A stretch of 64,000 nucleotides of DNA from the NCBI RefSeq assembly GCF_021130785.1, contig NC_060208.1, positions 169,936,501 through 170,000,500 of the forward strand, read 5' to 3'. Numbering within the stretch: the stretch's first letter is position 1; every line of letters starts with the position of its first letter. A model generated the notes under the pieces. That model was not told the origin of the DNA. It saw only the letters and a list, made by a program, of their open reading frames with translations, and did not search any database. Positions 21,619 through 32,222 of the stretch are shown one piece after another. This DNA is from Homalodisca vitripennis (taxonomy: Eukaryota; Arthropoda; Insecta; Hemiptera; Cicadellidae). A program made the position numbers and the translations under genes.

Positions 21619-22944
21619 ATTATTATTATTAATTTATTATTTTTATTTATTATTATTAATTTATTGTTATTTATTAATTATTATTTATATTTTATTTAGT
21701 GGTTATTTCACTTGTTTCCCAACTAGGTATTTAATTTAATTGATTATTTATTCAATTTTTCGGCCAATGATCAAACTTTTAAATCTTATATCACTAAATT
21801 ACCACGCAAAATGAAGTTTATATTTTAGTGTGTACGAGAGGTTATATTTTACTCTGATATTGACTTACTCCCATTTGGTATAATTTGTATCCAGCCAAAT
21901 ATTATAGACATGTTATACACATATATTTTTTTAATTTATTAGGTTGAACTAAATTAAACTTATGTTTTTTTATGTATGGTCTAAAATTCTTTTATAATTA
22001 AATTTTTGTCAATATGGAATTACAAATATATGATAGTAATACAAACAATATAACTACTTACAATAAATAAAACCACTAAATATATATATGTAATATAAGT
22101 ACATTATTAAACCCCTTTTTCATACAGCTTATTAGATACAGTAATATTGTTCTCATATGTTATCACACAAATACTATACTACTAGTAATTGTGTGATACT
22201 TTAAAAATCTAACGTAATCTATTTTTTATTGTGTTACAGACTTTTTAGTCTGACCGTGTAGCTAAAAAAGAACCAAAAATATAAAAAACATAGAATAGAT
22301 TTGATAAGAAAGTAAATACATTGTAAATTTAAATCATTTTGACTATTTCAGATCCATGGGAATGAGAAATTAGTAAACCAAATATCATCTACTCTCTCTC
22401 TCTAAGCGGATTTACGCCTTTTAGGTAAAAAGTACCTTTAACGTTAAAGCTTTATTGTTCCTACTAAGCCACTTTAAATTGAGAATTGGCATTTGTTTGC
22501 AAAGTAAGCAAACTTCTCCACACAGATTACCAAAATCAAAACCCTACTTATTTTTAAAATCACGTTTTGTCTCTTTTACTTTTGACAAATTATGACGACA
22601 TTTTATATTATAACCAAATGAACTATAAAGTATTAAAATTTCATGAAGTCTTGATAACGCACTTGACTTTTTATTATGAATCAATGATTTTGAATTTATA
22701 CTTGCAGTACAATATTTTACTTCAAACATTCATTTGAATCTAGTTGTCTTTGTAGTTAAATGTTATACTTAAGGTAAATGATTGATCAATGTTATCATTT
22801 CTATATGCCTACTATACAATTTTAACAGATTTTAAAACTTTTAAATACAAATATAAGAGTTTTTAATTATTATTTGCATTATATATTAATATATCATAAT
22901 ATTATTGTAATATATTGTTATTTAGAATAAAGGAGTAATCAGAC
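21619..22944. other. Very A+T-rich DNA, nothing recognised
   Basis: TTA/TAT-rich sequence with a short (CT)6 at 22391-22402. The 61-codon minus frame at 22544-22729 has no supporting context. Confidence 0.5.
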
Positions 22945-23180
22945 TAACAGGATTTCGAACATTTGCCATTTTTACGGTTTATAAAAGGTATAACACAACG
23001 TTTCAAGGATTGGAATCTATCCTCTTAAATTAGGTGGGGGAGGCATTGATACATACCAAAATAACGATATACATACAAATATCTTCCCCCACCTGACGAA
23101 AAGGAGATTTCAATCCTCGAAACTTTGCGTTTTATCTTTTATAACCTATAACTATGGCAAATGTCCGAAATCCTGTTATC
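22945..23180. repeat. Foldback element with hammerhead-like core (family F)
   Basis: The left side ACAGGATTTCGAACATTTGC mirrors the right side as GCAAATGTCCGAAATCCTGT, and pairing continues inward through GGTATAACACAACGTTTC, AAGGATTGGAATCT and AGGTGGGGGA with scattered mismatches. On the right arm the plus strand reads CTGACGA (23093-23099), AGGA (23102-23105), an 8-nt loop, TCCT (23114-23117), then CGAAAC (23118-23123). That is the order and spacing of a hammerhead core with a canonical GAAA. The left arm keeps GAAACG on the minus strand but has lost CTGANGA. Related arms occur at 47945-48150, 49585-49660 and 51745-51800. Confidence 0.75.
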
Positions 23181-24449
23181 CTTTAAAACTTTCCATCATC
23201 AATAACAAACTTTAAACAAAGAATAATCAAACTATTTTGAATTTTTTAATTTGTAATCTTTATCAAATTTAAATAATATGTTACAATGCCCTTCAAGATA
23301 CTACAATATTACAATAACATATATTCAATCAAAGTGCACATGATCCAAAGTATTCAATTTTGGTAAATTGAGAAAAACCTAATCAATATATTTCTAGCAG
23401 CAAATTGTTAAGAAAAGTGGGTTTAATAGAAAACTATAGCAAGATTTTATTAAACCAGTAAAAGATCAAAATTTCATGTTAACATGTTAAAAAACTGTTA
23501 ATAAGTTTTGAACATGTGAGTTTTGGAACTGACTTGAGGATCATGTGAGTTTTGAAAATCACTGATTTGGAACAAGTGAGTTTTCCACTTGGACAGAAAA
23601 TGTAAACCAATCCTCTGATTCAATTTCAATGAAGTTTCAGATCCGGCTTATGCTCTCAACACTGAACTTAGAAACCATTTCCATAGGTCAGGAAATAAAA
23701 AATATGGTGAATAATATAGTATAAAACAAACTTTATTTACAATGTCAAGAGTGTATTACAATTTTCAAACTTGTCTAAATTAATAATATTGGAATTTCTT
23801 CACGCGGTTCACACATGGTTAATTGATTTCTGTTGACCGACGTTTCACCTTCTATGATTTTTTTTATAAAAATGGAGATTGCCATTATTTTTCCAGGTCT
23901 CTCCAAAGTGCTTACGTAGAAGTTTGTCAACGTGTTTTTTCTTTTCTGAAAAGATAGCGTAGTCCTACCTGGCTATCTTTTCTTTGGTTTTCTTCCAAAT
24001 ACTTTTATTAGGAGTCCTTTAGGTAGGCCTTTCATCGTCAGTGGAACATGTGAGTTGTGTAGCCAACCTTTCTTTTTCAACATTAAATTACATAGGAACA
24101 TGATTCGCAACGAGGCGAAAAAAATACACTGCTATCTAAACTTCGAATTTTTTGGAACATGAGCACTTTGATTCTAACCTCCTCATATATAAAAAACAAG
24201 TAAATGATACTTTTAAACCTCTTGTCTTACCTACTTTAAGATTAAGAAATAGAGTCAGTTTAGTAATGTTGTTTAATATCGATAACTATCACTAGTCAAG
24301 TAAGGTTAAGTAACATCGACATCTATGTAGTCAGTTAATGTTGTTGACTATGTAACTATCGCTAACAATTAATTAAATAATCCTATGAATATCACATACC
24401 TCTTGAAGATGAAACTAGAGACTACATTTTTCCACCTGACATTCAAAAG
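23181..24449. other. A+T-rich DNA with short internal repeats
   Basis: The motif CATGTGAGTTTTG recurs at 23513, 23542 and, as CAAGTGAGTTTTC, at 23573, a spacing of about 30 bp. At 23940-23975 AAAAGATAGC pairs with GCTATCTTTT. Near 23838 the minus strand reads GGTGAAACGTCGGTC, a GAAACGTC word typical of hammerhead-containing retroelements, but no CTGANGA partner is convincingly placed. No coding region was found. Confidence 0.4.
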
Positions 24450-24870
24450 ATAAGATACTTTCTTGCGTTTTTACGAGGTGGTAGTTCCAGCAGTGGTTCA
24501 AAACTTAGTGCCAATTTCTCCTTACTTATCTTTATTACTACCTTGTGCTAAGATTCATTCCGCCTGCATTACTCTTAAACCCACGCTAGCGCTCTCAGCA
24601 GCCTGTAACAGTCCACACCAGTCTCTGTTACTGATGCTGGCTAGCTCAGGGGAAAGGGGGGGGTAAGTTGTTCCAAGTCCTAGGCGAAGTCTACAACAAC
24701 GACGAAAAATGTTCAATATTTATTTTGAGGCGCCATCTTGTTTTGGAAGGAGACTCCAGGGACTGTAACAAGGAACCAGTCCTTTCCAGGTTCCGGGACT
24801 TCACCAGGGTAAGCAGGTGTAGGGACCCAAGAGAATTACCAAAGGTCGATGAACCGTTTACAATAAAAGT
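24450..24870 (+). promoter_or_regulatory. GC-raised block with splice-donor-like sites (plus strand)
   Basis: Composition is less A+T-rich than the surroundings, and open frames of 67 and 102 codons (24463-24666, 24668-24976) begin without ATG. Two donor-consensus sites sit on the plus strand: GGG|GTAAGT-like at 24663 and AGG|GTAAGC at 24809. This could be 5' exon or promoter-proximal DNA of an unidentified gene, or an old TE. No protein family is recognisable. Confidence 0.25.
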
Positions 24871-25469
24871 TAAATTTAATTGTGAGAATAAGAATATATT
24901 TATAAATTTAGTAAGTAGGAAAATGTTTGGTGTGACTCCAACTATATTAAATATAACTATAAATTTGAATCCTTAGCTTTTCGTTGATCTTAGTAGAGTA
25001 CTGTATAGTAAAAGTATAGGAAACTAATAGTTTAAGCTTTGAAGACGGGAAAACTCAAGACTACAGAACTTTACAGACTCGAGTTTATTGCAATAATTCC
25101 CGTAAAGGGCAAAAACGTATCCTATATCATTTTATAACAGTTACAGACAGTATTGCCTCTAATCTGCGCTACAGTGAAACAAAAAAACAACTCCATATAT
25201 ATAACCAAGACTATTACTGATATAACCACACAGACTTAGATAAGATATCTTAGGATAATTAAACCCTTCTTACAATACAGATATATAATTAAACATTTAA
25301 CATAAACCAACTTAACTACCTAAAGACGGTAAAAGAGTAATAATTGATGCAACTCTTATTTGTGGAGTCTCAGGCGCTGAGTATCCTTCGAGAGGTATAT
25401 CGAAAGGAATGGTCCCCGTCTCGAAGAGGAATACAGTATAACCTGAGAGATCACCAAAAAATTTGTAAG
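24871..25469. other. A+T-rich spacer between two GC-raised blocks
   Basis: No gene or repeat was recognised. Composition falls back to background between 24880 and 25340. Confidence 0.45.
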
Positions 25470-25780
25470 TCACTCACCAGAAGACGACAAGTCCACGCCC
25501 GGTAACTTCAACGAAGTCGACCGAACCGAGAGGAAGCACACGACCGCGGGTGAACCGGATGTGCGGTACGGCAGTGTCGGTCGGTACGGGAGTGTCGGTC
25601 GGTACGGCACGGCAGACAAACAGGCGGGTGCCGGCAACAGCAACTCGGGGAGCGCAGCAACAGTGGGGCTAACAGACTTATCCTCAGTCCAGCAGCCACG
25701 ATCAGACTCCAGGGAATAAAAACCCTCTAAAATGTTCTTCTGAAAACCAAAGTAATCCACCGTAGTGTAGAGGGTTCATC
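25470..25780 (-). promoter_or_regulatory. CpG-rich block, candidate 5' non-coding exon (minus strand)
   Basis: The densest CpG content of the non-transposon sequence lies at 25495-25640. On the minus strand it ends in CTG|GTGAGTG, a very good splice donor (intron would begin at 25477 and run toward lower coordinates). The minus frames open across it (to 25775) contain no ATG, so a coding role is not supported and a 5' untranslated exon is more likely. An exact 18-bp tandem unit, CGGTACGGCAGTGTCGGT, occurs about 2.7 times at 25564-25613. No core promoter element could be fixed. Confidence 0.35.
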
Positions 25781-27208
25781 TAGTGTCCGATGTCGTATCA
25801 TCAATGCCCAGAAGCCACTAGAATGTTCCTTACTGGTAAGCATGTCTAAACAGGGATGCCGCTATCAATCTATCAATGTCAATATCACTATCAACAGCCT
25901 GCCCCACCGGTAAACAGCTGTTGATCTACTGTTAGCAGTAGCCGATGTCCTTCACTCGCTAAAATGAATTTCTCCTGCGCCCTTATGGTAGGTTAGGCAA
26001 AATGCAACACTTCCAGGCTTGAGTATTTCGTCCAAACGTTAAAGGCTAGCTCTTTAACTAGATATTCTAATGAGGTGATCAGGCTCATTTGGGGACATAA
26101 ACTAATTCAAGTAGAAAGCATGTTACAAGCCGCGGCCAGGTTCTCTGAGAGGAGTCTTCAAACCTTTGCGGGAAGGAGTTGAACCGTGCCCCTCTTTCCA
26201 GTTCTTTAATGGATTTTGAAATTAAATCGAGTACTTTACTGCAATAAAGATGGAGGGCTATTATGAAGGATTGTTGCGATAAGAGAAGGGTTAATACTTG
26301 GACACTTTTCTCTTGTAATAAAACAGTTGACATCAAACTCCCAAAGTTGGTCCTGTCAAACGTAACACTGCTACATATGGAATTATGGCTGCGGCTTTGT
26401 ATTATACTGTATCATAGAATCAATATATTAAAACAATTATGACAAATTCCCAATACTGTCTTTACGTTAATGGTAAATTAGCTACTTCTATACACACACT
26501 GATTGACAAATGAAAATCATTTGCAGAACCTCGAAGAGATCAATTCATGTATGCGATCCTAAGATAAAAAGCGTTTCTATTCTTTTCCAAATGTTATCGA
26601 GAACACATTTCCTGGTAGGTATGTCGAGAACAATCACCGTAGAATACTATCATCTAGGTATGAGGTAAGAACATGCAAGCGTAAAATGTGTTGTGTTCAC
26701 AAACACTTAGTAGTTTTGAATTATTAACAAGACTTTTCCAAACGAATGTAGCTTACAGGCCTTATAAACTGTCATTATAGAGTAAGATGGATTGTATTAG
26801 GCGGATATATTATCATGTAACGTTCTGTGACAATAGAAGGCTGTCTCTGTGCTGCTATTGTGTAAGTTATACAAGTATGTGGTGACTGACACAGCCGCAG
26901 GTGTAGGAGATGTAATTAATTATGCATAATCTCACCGAACAGCACTTAATAACTTGTCATTGTTTTACTTCTGTAATGTATTGTCAAAATGTACTAGTAA
27001 TCGTGCAAGGAATTCCATGTAATCACTATTATTTAAAACAAGATAGGAGTATGCGTCACCATGAGTCGCGTGTTTCTTCTACTTGCGGTAACAATGGAGG
27101 ACTAATACGAAGGATTGTCGCAGTAAACAAAAGATACATTGTGTCAGCCTACTAAATGATACAACGACACTCAGCCAAATTTTTGATCTAAATTCTATTC
27201 TACACTAA
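25781..27208. other. Mixed-composition DNA, nothing recognised
   Basis: From 25781 to about 26340 the composition stays somewhat raised, with an 83-codon minus frame at 26085-26336 that I do not recognise. It contains a TATCAA-rich short repeat near 25863-25895. After 26340 it returns to A+T-rich background, and the 77-codon frame at 26922-27155 has no family resemblance. Confidence 0.4.
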
Positions 27209-27343
27209 TTACAGCAATAGGAAAATAAATTTAAAGAGATCTGGTACGTCTCCACGAGCTAGAACTGCGATGTGTTCTGTGGCGTCACAGATAGGATAAT
27301 CCTCTTTATCCTCAAGGAAGATTGCAGTGATGTATTTATTGAC
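27209..27343 (-). CDS. Coding-like 44-codon minus-strand block, candidate terminal exon
   Basis: On the minus strand, ATATTATATTAG (acceptor-like) is followed from 27343 by an open frame that includes AIFLEDKEDYPICD and then TEHIAVLARGDVPDLF, ending in a hydrophobic tail and a TAA stop (27209-27211). The amino-acid mix, with balanced charged residues and few Lys/Asn/Ile runs, looks more like real protein than the background frames. It has no start codon, as expected of an internal or last exon. I cannot name a family. It could instead be a TE scrap. It lies upstream, on the same strand, of the CpG-rich block at 25470-25780, so the two need not belong to one gene. Confidence 0.3.
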   Translation of the reverse strand, partial: VNKYITAIFLEDKEDYPICDATEHIAVLARGDVPDLFKFIFLLL

Positions 27344-27345
27344 CT

Positions 27346-29024
27346 AATATAATATCCTTTCTTAGTCTGTTCTAAATATACAAGGCTCAACTATGTAATT
27401 CGATCTTAAATTTCGTTTTAATGCCTCTTTAGATTCTAAGATATTCTGTTAAGTGTAAAGGAATGCATCTGTTCTAAACTTAGTTTTCATACTTGTTCTA
27501 AAATGCATAGATCCCTTTAATAAAATTTTCCAACAATACTTACCACTATACTAATAGATTATTTTTTACATAATTAAATGTTAAAAGAATTATGAGTAAA
27601 CTTTAGTTATATCACTAATATCTTGCCTGAATATCTTAAACACTGCATTATTGTTCTCCTTAAAATGGCTTTTTTTAAATACTAAACGCCTAAATATTTT
27701 CTCTATTTTCTAGAGTCTATTCTCAGTTTTGAGATACAGTTTTATCTTCTTATTGACATTTTAGTTGTTAAATTTAGAAAGTGTCAGATAATGTTGAACT
27801 GATATATTTTATTTGTGGTAGGAATTTAATGTGCAGTAAAATATTACATGCAGAATTTTTATGTTTTTTTTATTGTAACACGTTGGTATTCATTTTTTAA
27901 ACAATCGGCGTAGTTTTTTAATTAAAAACCAGTCTGTTTTTTTTTTATTTAATTACACGTAGTCATGTACTTGTACACTAATTTAGATGTCTAAAATTTA
28001 GCTTGAGTGGTAATATGTTCTAAGGTAAAGCTACTTCCCAGGCAATGCTATTCAGTTAAGCCACAACTCGAGTGATGATTGCGAAACTTGCACAATGCAC
28101 ACTTGAGACGTGTTAATTACATGAAAGATTACGTGGTTAAAATACATCTGTCTACATTCCTTAATATGCTACAACACTGTCTTATATCTAATTTGTTCTT
28201 ATGCTAATCAAATGTACATCTCGCCTACATAGATGTGCAAACCGATACCATAAGGACATATACAACATTTGTTTACTTTCTGAAATATACTGACCTGCCA
28301 AATACCATCGTAAAATATCCTAAAATATTACACCATTATTCTTCAATTAGGGCTGTAGATTCAAACACTTGTATAGTGTCGTCAGACACCCATACCAGGA
28401 TTACAATATCTCTTGTAATATTCCAGGCCGTTCAAAAGTACTGTGTATGCTACCTAGCTTCACTCCTGATTGCCTTTAATCAATAAAGTTATTTAATAAA
28501 CAGGTATACCATTAGTCATACTTGCACATACCGTAATTTTAAGTAGTTATAGACAGGAAAGTATTAATTTAAGCGTAAGGGGTAACTAAAACTTTTTATC
28601 ACAGTATCTATAGCTATGTATACGTCCTAAAATTAAAATAAGCTTTTAAGAATAGAGAATATATAAACAAATTTAAATATTAATATGAAAGGAAACGAAA
28701 ATCTTACTCCTAGAAATTACTACTACCAAGATAAATGTATAACTATTCGTACATACTTTCCAGGTTATATACAAGATTAGTGGTATCATTAAAACCACCA
28801 AATATTGGTTAGCAAACATAACATTAAAAAATTATTCAGTAATCCACATAAATAATTATTCGTAAAACTCAAAAAAGTTTAAAACTTTCTTAGTAAAAGA
28901 CTAGCCCCTAAACAACCATCCCTAAAAGTCGACGAAACTTTATGCTGTGAATATTTTTATATTTTAAACATAGCTGCGAAACGGGTGATTTCCTAATCTA
29001 ATCAAAACATTTTTCTAGTCATAA
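27346..29024. other. A+T-rich DNA, nothing recognised
   Basis: No coding-like block was found. The 83-codon frame at 28235-28486 (Thr/Tyr/Val-rich) has no family resemblance and no splice context. Confidence 0.5.
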
Positions 29025-29345
29025 CTTGTCTGAGGACGAAGACTTTCAAAACGAACTCTTTGTATTGCACCCTAAAAGTTTAAGAACAAGCTTCTTTACG
29101 GCGTAACAAAGTCACACACCTGCAGTTTGAGCCTCACAGACTTTCGGTAAGGAGTGAATTTACGTCAGTACTTTAAATTTGTAAAGTTTCTCTCACTACA
29201 GATATGTTACAAAAATCGAAGGGAAGTGTCTAGATTTGTCTGAAAACAAGAAATAAAACTTCAAGAGCACTCTAAATGATTCTTTACGTCGTAATACGGC
29301 CAAAGGCACAAAATTAAGACCTTCGTATTGAATCTGCTCAGAATT
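29025..29345. repeat. Possible diverged tandem duplication, about 190-210 bp offset
   Basis: CTTGTCTGAGGAC...CTCT at 29025 resembles TTTGTCTGAAAAC...CTCT at 29234. CTTCTTTACGGCGTAACAAA at 29091 resembles ATTCTTTACGTCGTAATACG at about 29279. The match is only partial, so this is an old duplication or chance. Confidence 0.35.
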
Positions 29346-30524
29346 GTTCAAGGTCGTTATCGTAATCTGCAAAGCAACTAGTAATATACCATGGCTATTT
29401 ATAGTTCAATAACATAAAGAATCAGATATTTCTGTAACATTTATTTGCAATCCTAACTTGGTATAAATAAAAATACATACTAAATTAATGATAAATCTCA
29501 TTTATTTTCCTGAATTAATTGTTCGATTGAACTCAAAGAACTGTAAAAAGGATGTAACTATCAATTTTTTTTGTGATGATACAGCTGTTATTTATAAAAT
29601 AGAATTGACCGCATATTGATGATACTTAAAAAAGCCAAGATCACATAGACTTTTTTTTAATTACGACAGAAATACCAAATCCAACAATGTACCCTGTGCT
29701 TCATGAATTGTACATGATTCTAGGCCCATGTTGCACTATCAATCCTAATTAATTATTCGTGCATGAAAAATGTTTCATCAAAGGACTATCCAAATTTATT
29801 TATTTAGAAAACGTGAATGGATACCCATCATGCAATCATCCTAAGGACGGAAGAACTATTAATGCTCGGAGAATTAATTTTAATTGTTTTACATTGTATA
29901 AGATTCTGATATTTTAATAATTTTAATTTTAGTGAAATGTTTTTAAACTAGGAATGGTTATACGTGATAGTTAAACAAAATAACTGAAATCTTTGGCGTT
30001 TTCTATTGGTTTTTGTGTAAATGTTAGTGTAGAGACTTCTTTAAATTTCTTTTAACCTATTATTTTGGATGAGAAGTAGATAGTGAGCGAGACAGAGTAA
30101 ATTGCAGAAATGAGGTTTTATTCAAAACTCCTACAAATTGCCTCAACAATACCAGGAAATACTACTTTTTATGTTTTATTTCGGTATGGCCTCCCTATCG
30201 GAGATAAAATAAAAAATCCATCCCGGAGCAATGAGATAGGAAAGGATACAGAGAATGTAATTTTCAAATACAATAAGTTAAGTTAGGTGATGTGGAAGCT
30301 TCGGAGTTTTAACGGGAAGCTCCTATAATAGTCCTTTGAAATGTTACATGGAGTAACACGAAGACATAAGTTATCGAGTTAAAATTTTTTCCAATGATCA
30401 TCAATACCTCACAAGTGCTTGAAAATATTTTTTCTTTACAATGTTTAGAATTGCAACATTTTTGGGACATTGGAGTTTGTTCTTGAATAGCGAAACGAGA
30501 TAGAGTGCAGGGACTTAGATTTAA
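29346..30524. other. A+T-rich DNA, nothing recognised
   Basis: No supported feature was found. Confidence 0.5.
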
Positions 30525-30755
30525 AATTCTTTAGTTTTTTAAGTGTATGATGAAAATATTGAAACAAATATGATTTCCAAAAGAAGTACTACAACAATTT
30601 AGTTATATAATTATATCTCGAATTCACAACTGAGTGGCGTATCTGTTTGAACTTTTCACACAGATGTGACAAAAAGTAAGTTATTATTAAGTTTTTAAGT
30701 ATATGGTGACAAAATTAAAATAATTTGGTTTCTAAAACAAACACAATGAAGATAT
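30525..30755. repeat. Diverged tandem duplication, about 155-bp offset
   Basis: AGTTTTTTAAGTGTATGATG at about 30532 and AAGTTTTTAAGTATATGGTG at about 30689 are each followed by A-rich, TTGG/TTCC and AAACAAACACAA-like words in the same order. It is non-coding. Confidence 0.45.
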
Positions 30756-31014
30756 CCTTAGACAACTAGGTAAATATTAAGTTCCACAGAACCCATTCAA
30801 TTGTTTGCGTTACTAAAAACTTCTTACCGTGAGATAAATAATAACTAATTAGTACTTATGAAGGCCTATAGGTGAAATTGAAATTGAAAATATTTTCTAT
30901 ACAAACATATTTAAGAACTATCTATCCAATTTGTTACGACTCAATTCAACCAAGTCATTGCTTTTTGTCGAAAAGTTGTTGATAGTTTCTGCACTGATGG
31001 AGCTGAAAGACTCA

Positions 31015-31047
31015 ATGATAAATTTAGCTACGTAACTAAATTTATCA
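31015..31047. repeat. Perfect hairpin next to a short (TA)n
   Basis: ATGATAAATTTAG and CTAAATTTATCAT face each other around a short CTACGTAA spacer. A (TA)8-like run follows at about 31047-31063. Confidence 0.75.
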
Positions 31048-31063
31048 TATATATATATATACT

Positions 31064-32222
31064 GTATGCAGAAAATAAATGCTCAGAGGCTTCTTTAAAA
31101 CAATAGAAGAAAAAGACTTCATATAAATCCTTTAATATTTCGACTTTTATGTCGTTTTCAAAAAGGTACAAAAAGTGTATATAATGTAAGAATTAAAAGT
31201 AAACATATGAATTTTTATAATCAGCTGAAATATTCTATTCTGACTTATACTGTAATTTATAAACTCCTTGGTATATTATACTAAAAAGGGATTTATATTA
31301 AAATTAAAATTTAGATTAATAACAGCATAAAATTAAATTAAATATTCACAATTTTGTAGTTTTGTAGTTGTACATTCATAAAAAATTAATAAAATTTTAA
31401 TAAAATTAATAAATTTAAATATAGACAATACATTGTTTTAGATTTGCTAGATTAATTTAGACTATTTTAACAGATCATATCTTATTTAATCCAAAAGGTA
31501 ATTTTGACTTAGTGACTAATTGATATGCTTGTTCTAAATTTTCTAATTGAATTTTTGAAGAATCTTCTGGTACTTTACAAATCCCTTTTAATGTGTAACA
31601 ATTATTAAATATTTCGTTATGAGCCAATGCATGTTGCGAAACCAATTTGTCGTCTTGTCTGTTGGATGAAGACCGATGGTTATTCATCCTAATATGTAAG
31701 GGATTTGTCGTTAAACCAATATAGTCCTTGGGACAAAATTTGCAAGACAACTGATAGATTACATTTTTCGATTTACAGTTAATGTTATTTGAAATTTGGT
31801 ATGTTTTATTAGTTGTGCTACTTGTAAAAGTGTTAGAAGGATTTAGAATTTTGCATGTAGCACAAACGCTTGTCTTCGCAAGAATGACAACCTAAAAACT
31901 TTTGATCAGCATCTGAATTTGGAATTTGGTTAGGCAATAATTTAGGTCTTACCAGAAGGTTCTTCAGATTAGCGGCTTTACTAAAAAATAATTCTCGGGG
32001 GTTTTGAAAACAAACTATTTGTCAAAGGGGATGATTCTAAAATGTTGTAGGCTGTTTTTAATATATTGTTAGTTTTATGTAGACCCCGGGAAATATTGCG
32101 TAATAAATTTAGGATCATCTGTATAATTTTTCTTGTTCATGCTGCTGTTGTTATTTATTTTCGATTTGTGAATTTGATTTCTAATAATCTTGGTAGGGTA
32201 GTTCCTAGCAGTAAAAGCTTTA
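31064..32222 (-). mobile_element. Penelope-like element, 3' part, 5'-truncated
   Basis: On the minus strand the element reads from the end of the reverse transcriptase through a cysteine-rich linker into a GIY-YIG nuclease, then into a long A+T-rich 3' tail. Near 31132-31160 the tail contains, on the minus strand, ACGACATAAAAGTCGAAATA, a short hairpin followed by GAAA, which resembles a decayed hammerhead motif as found in Penelope-like ends. The 5' end is missing: homology stops at about 32222. Truncation and several frameshifts mark a dead copy. Confidence 0.8.
31475..32222 (-). pseudogene. Penelope-like RT C-terminus plus GIY-YIG endonuclease
   Basis: Minus-strand blocks in order: AFTARNYPTKIIRNQIHKSK, then KFITQYFPG, then in a new frame LHKTNNILKTAYNIL and FSKPPRIIF. 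After a stop comes AANLKNLLVRPKLL, a region with GCHSC and CATC (paired cysteines), and finally an open frame 31475-31750 with LSCKFCPKDYIGLTT and LHIRMNNHRSS, ending LPFGLNKI. QYxPGLHK and PPRIxFxRxxNLKxxLVR are the Penelope RT-to-linker signature. C-x2-C, YIG, R and HR are the nuclease's key residues, and YIG and the arginine are retained. In active elements the protein nicks the target and copies the RNA. There are at least three disruptions. Confidence 0.85.

Noticed and set aside
25470..25760. Minus-strand 96-codon frame as a protein-coding exon
   Set aside because: No ATG occurs in the frame, and the Pro/Tyr/Arg repeat is just the 18-bp tandem; a non-coding CpG-rich exon or promoter fits better.
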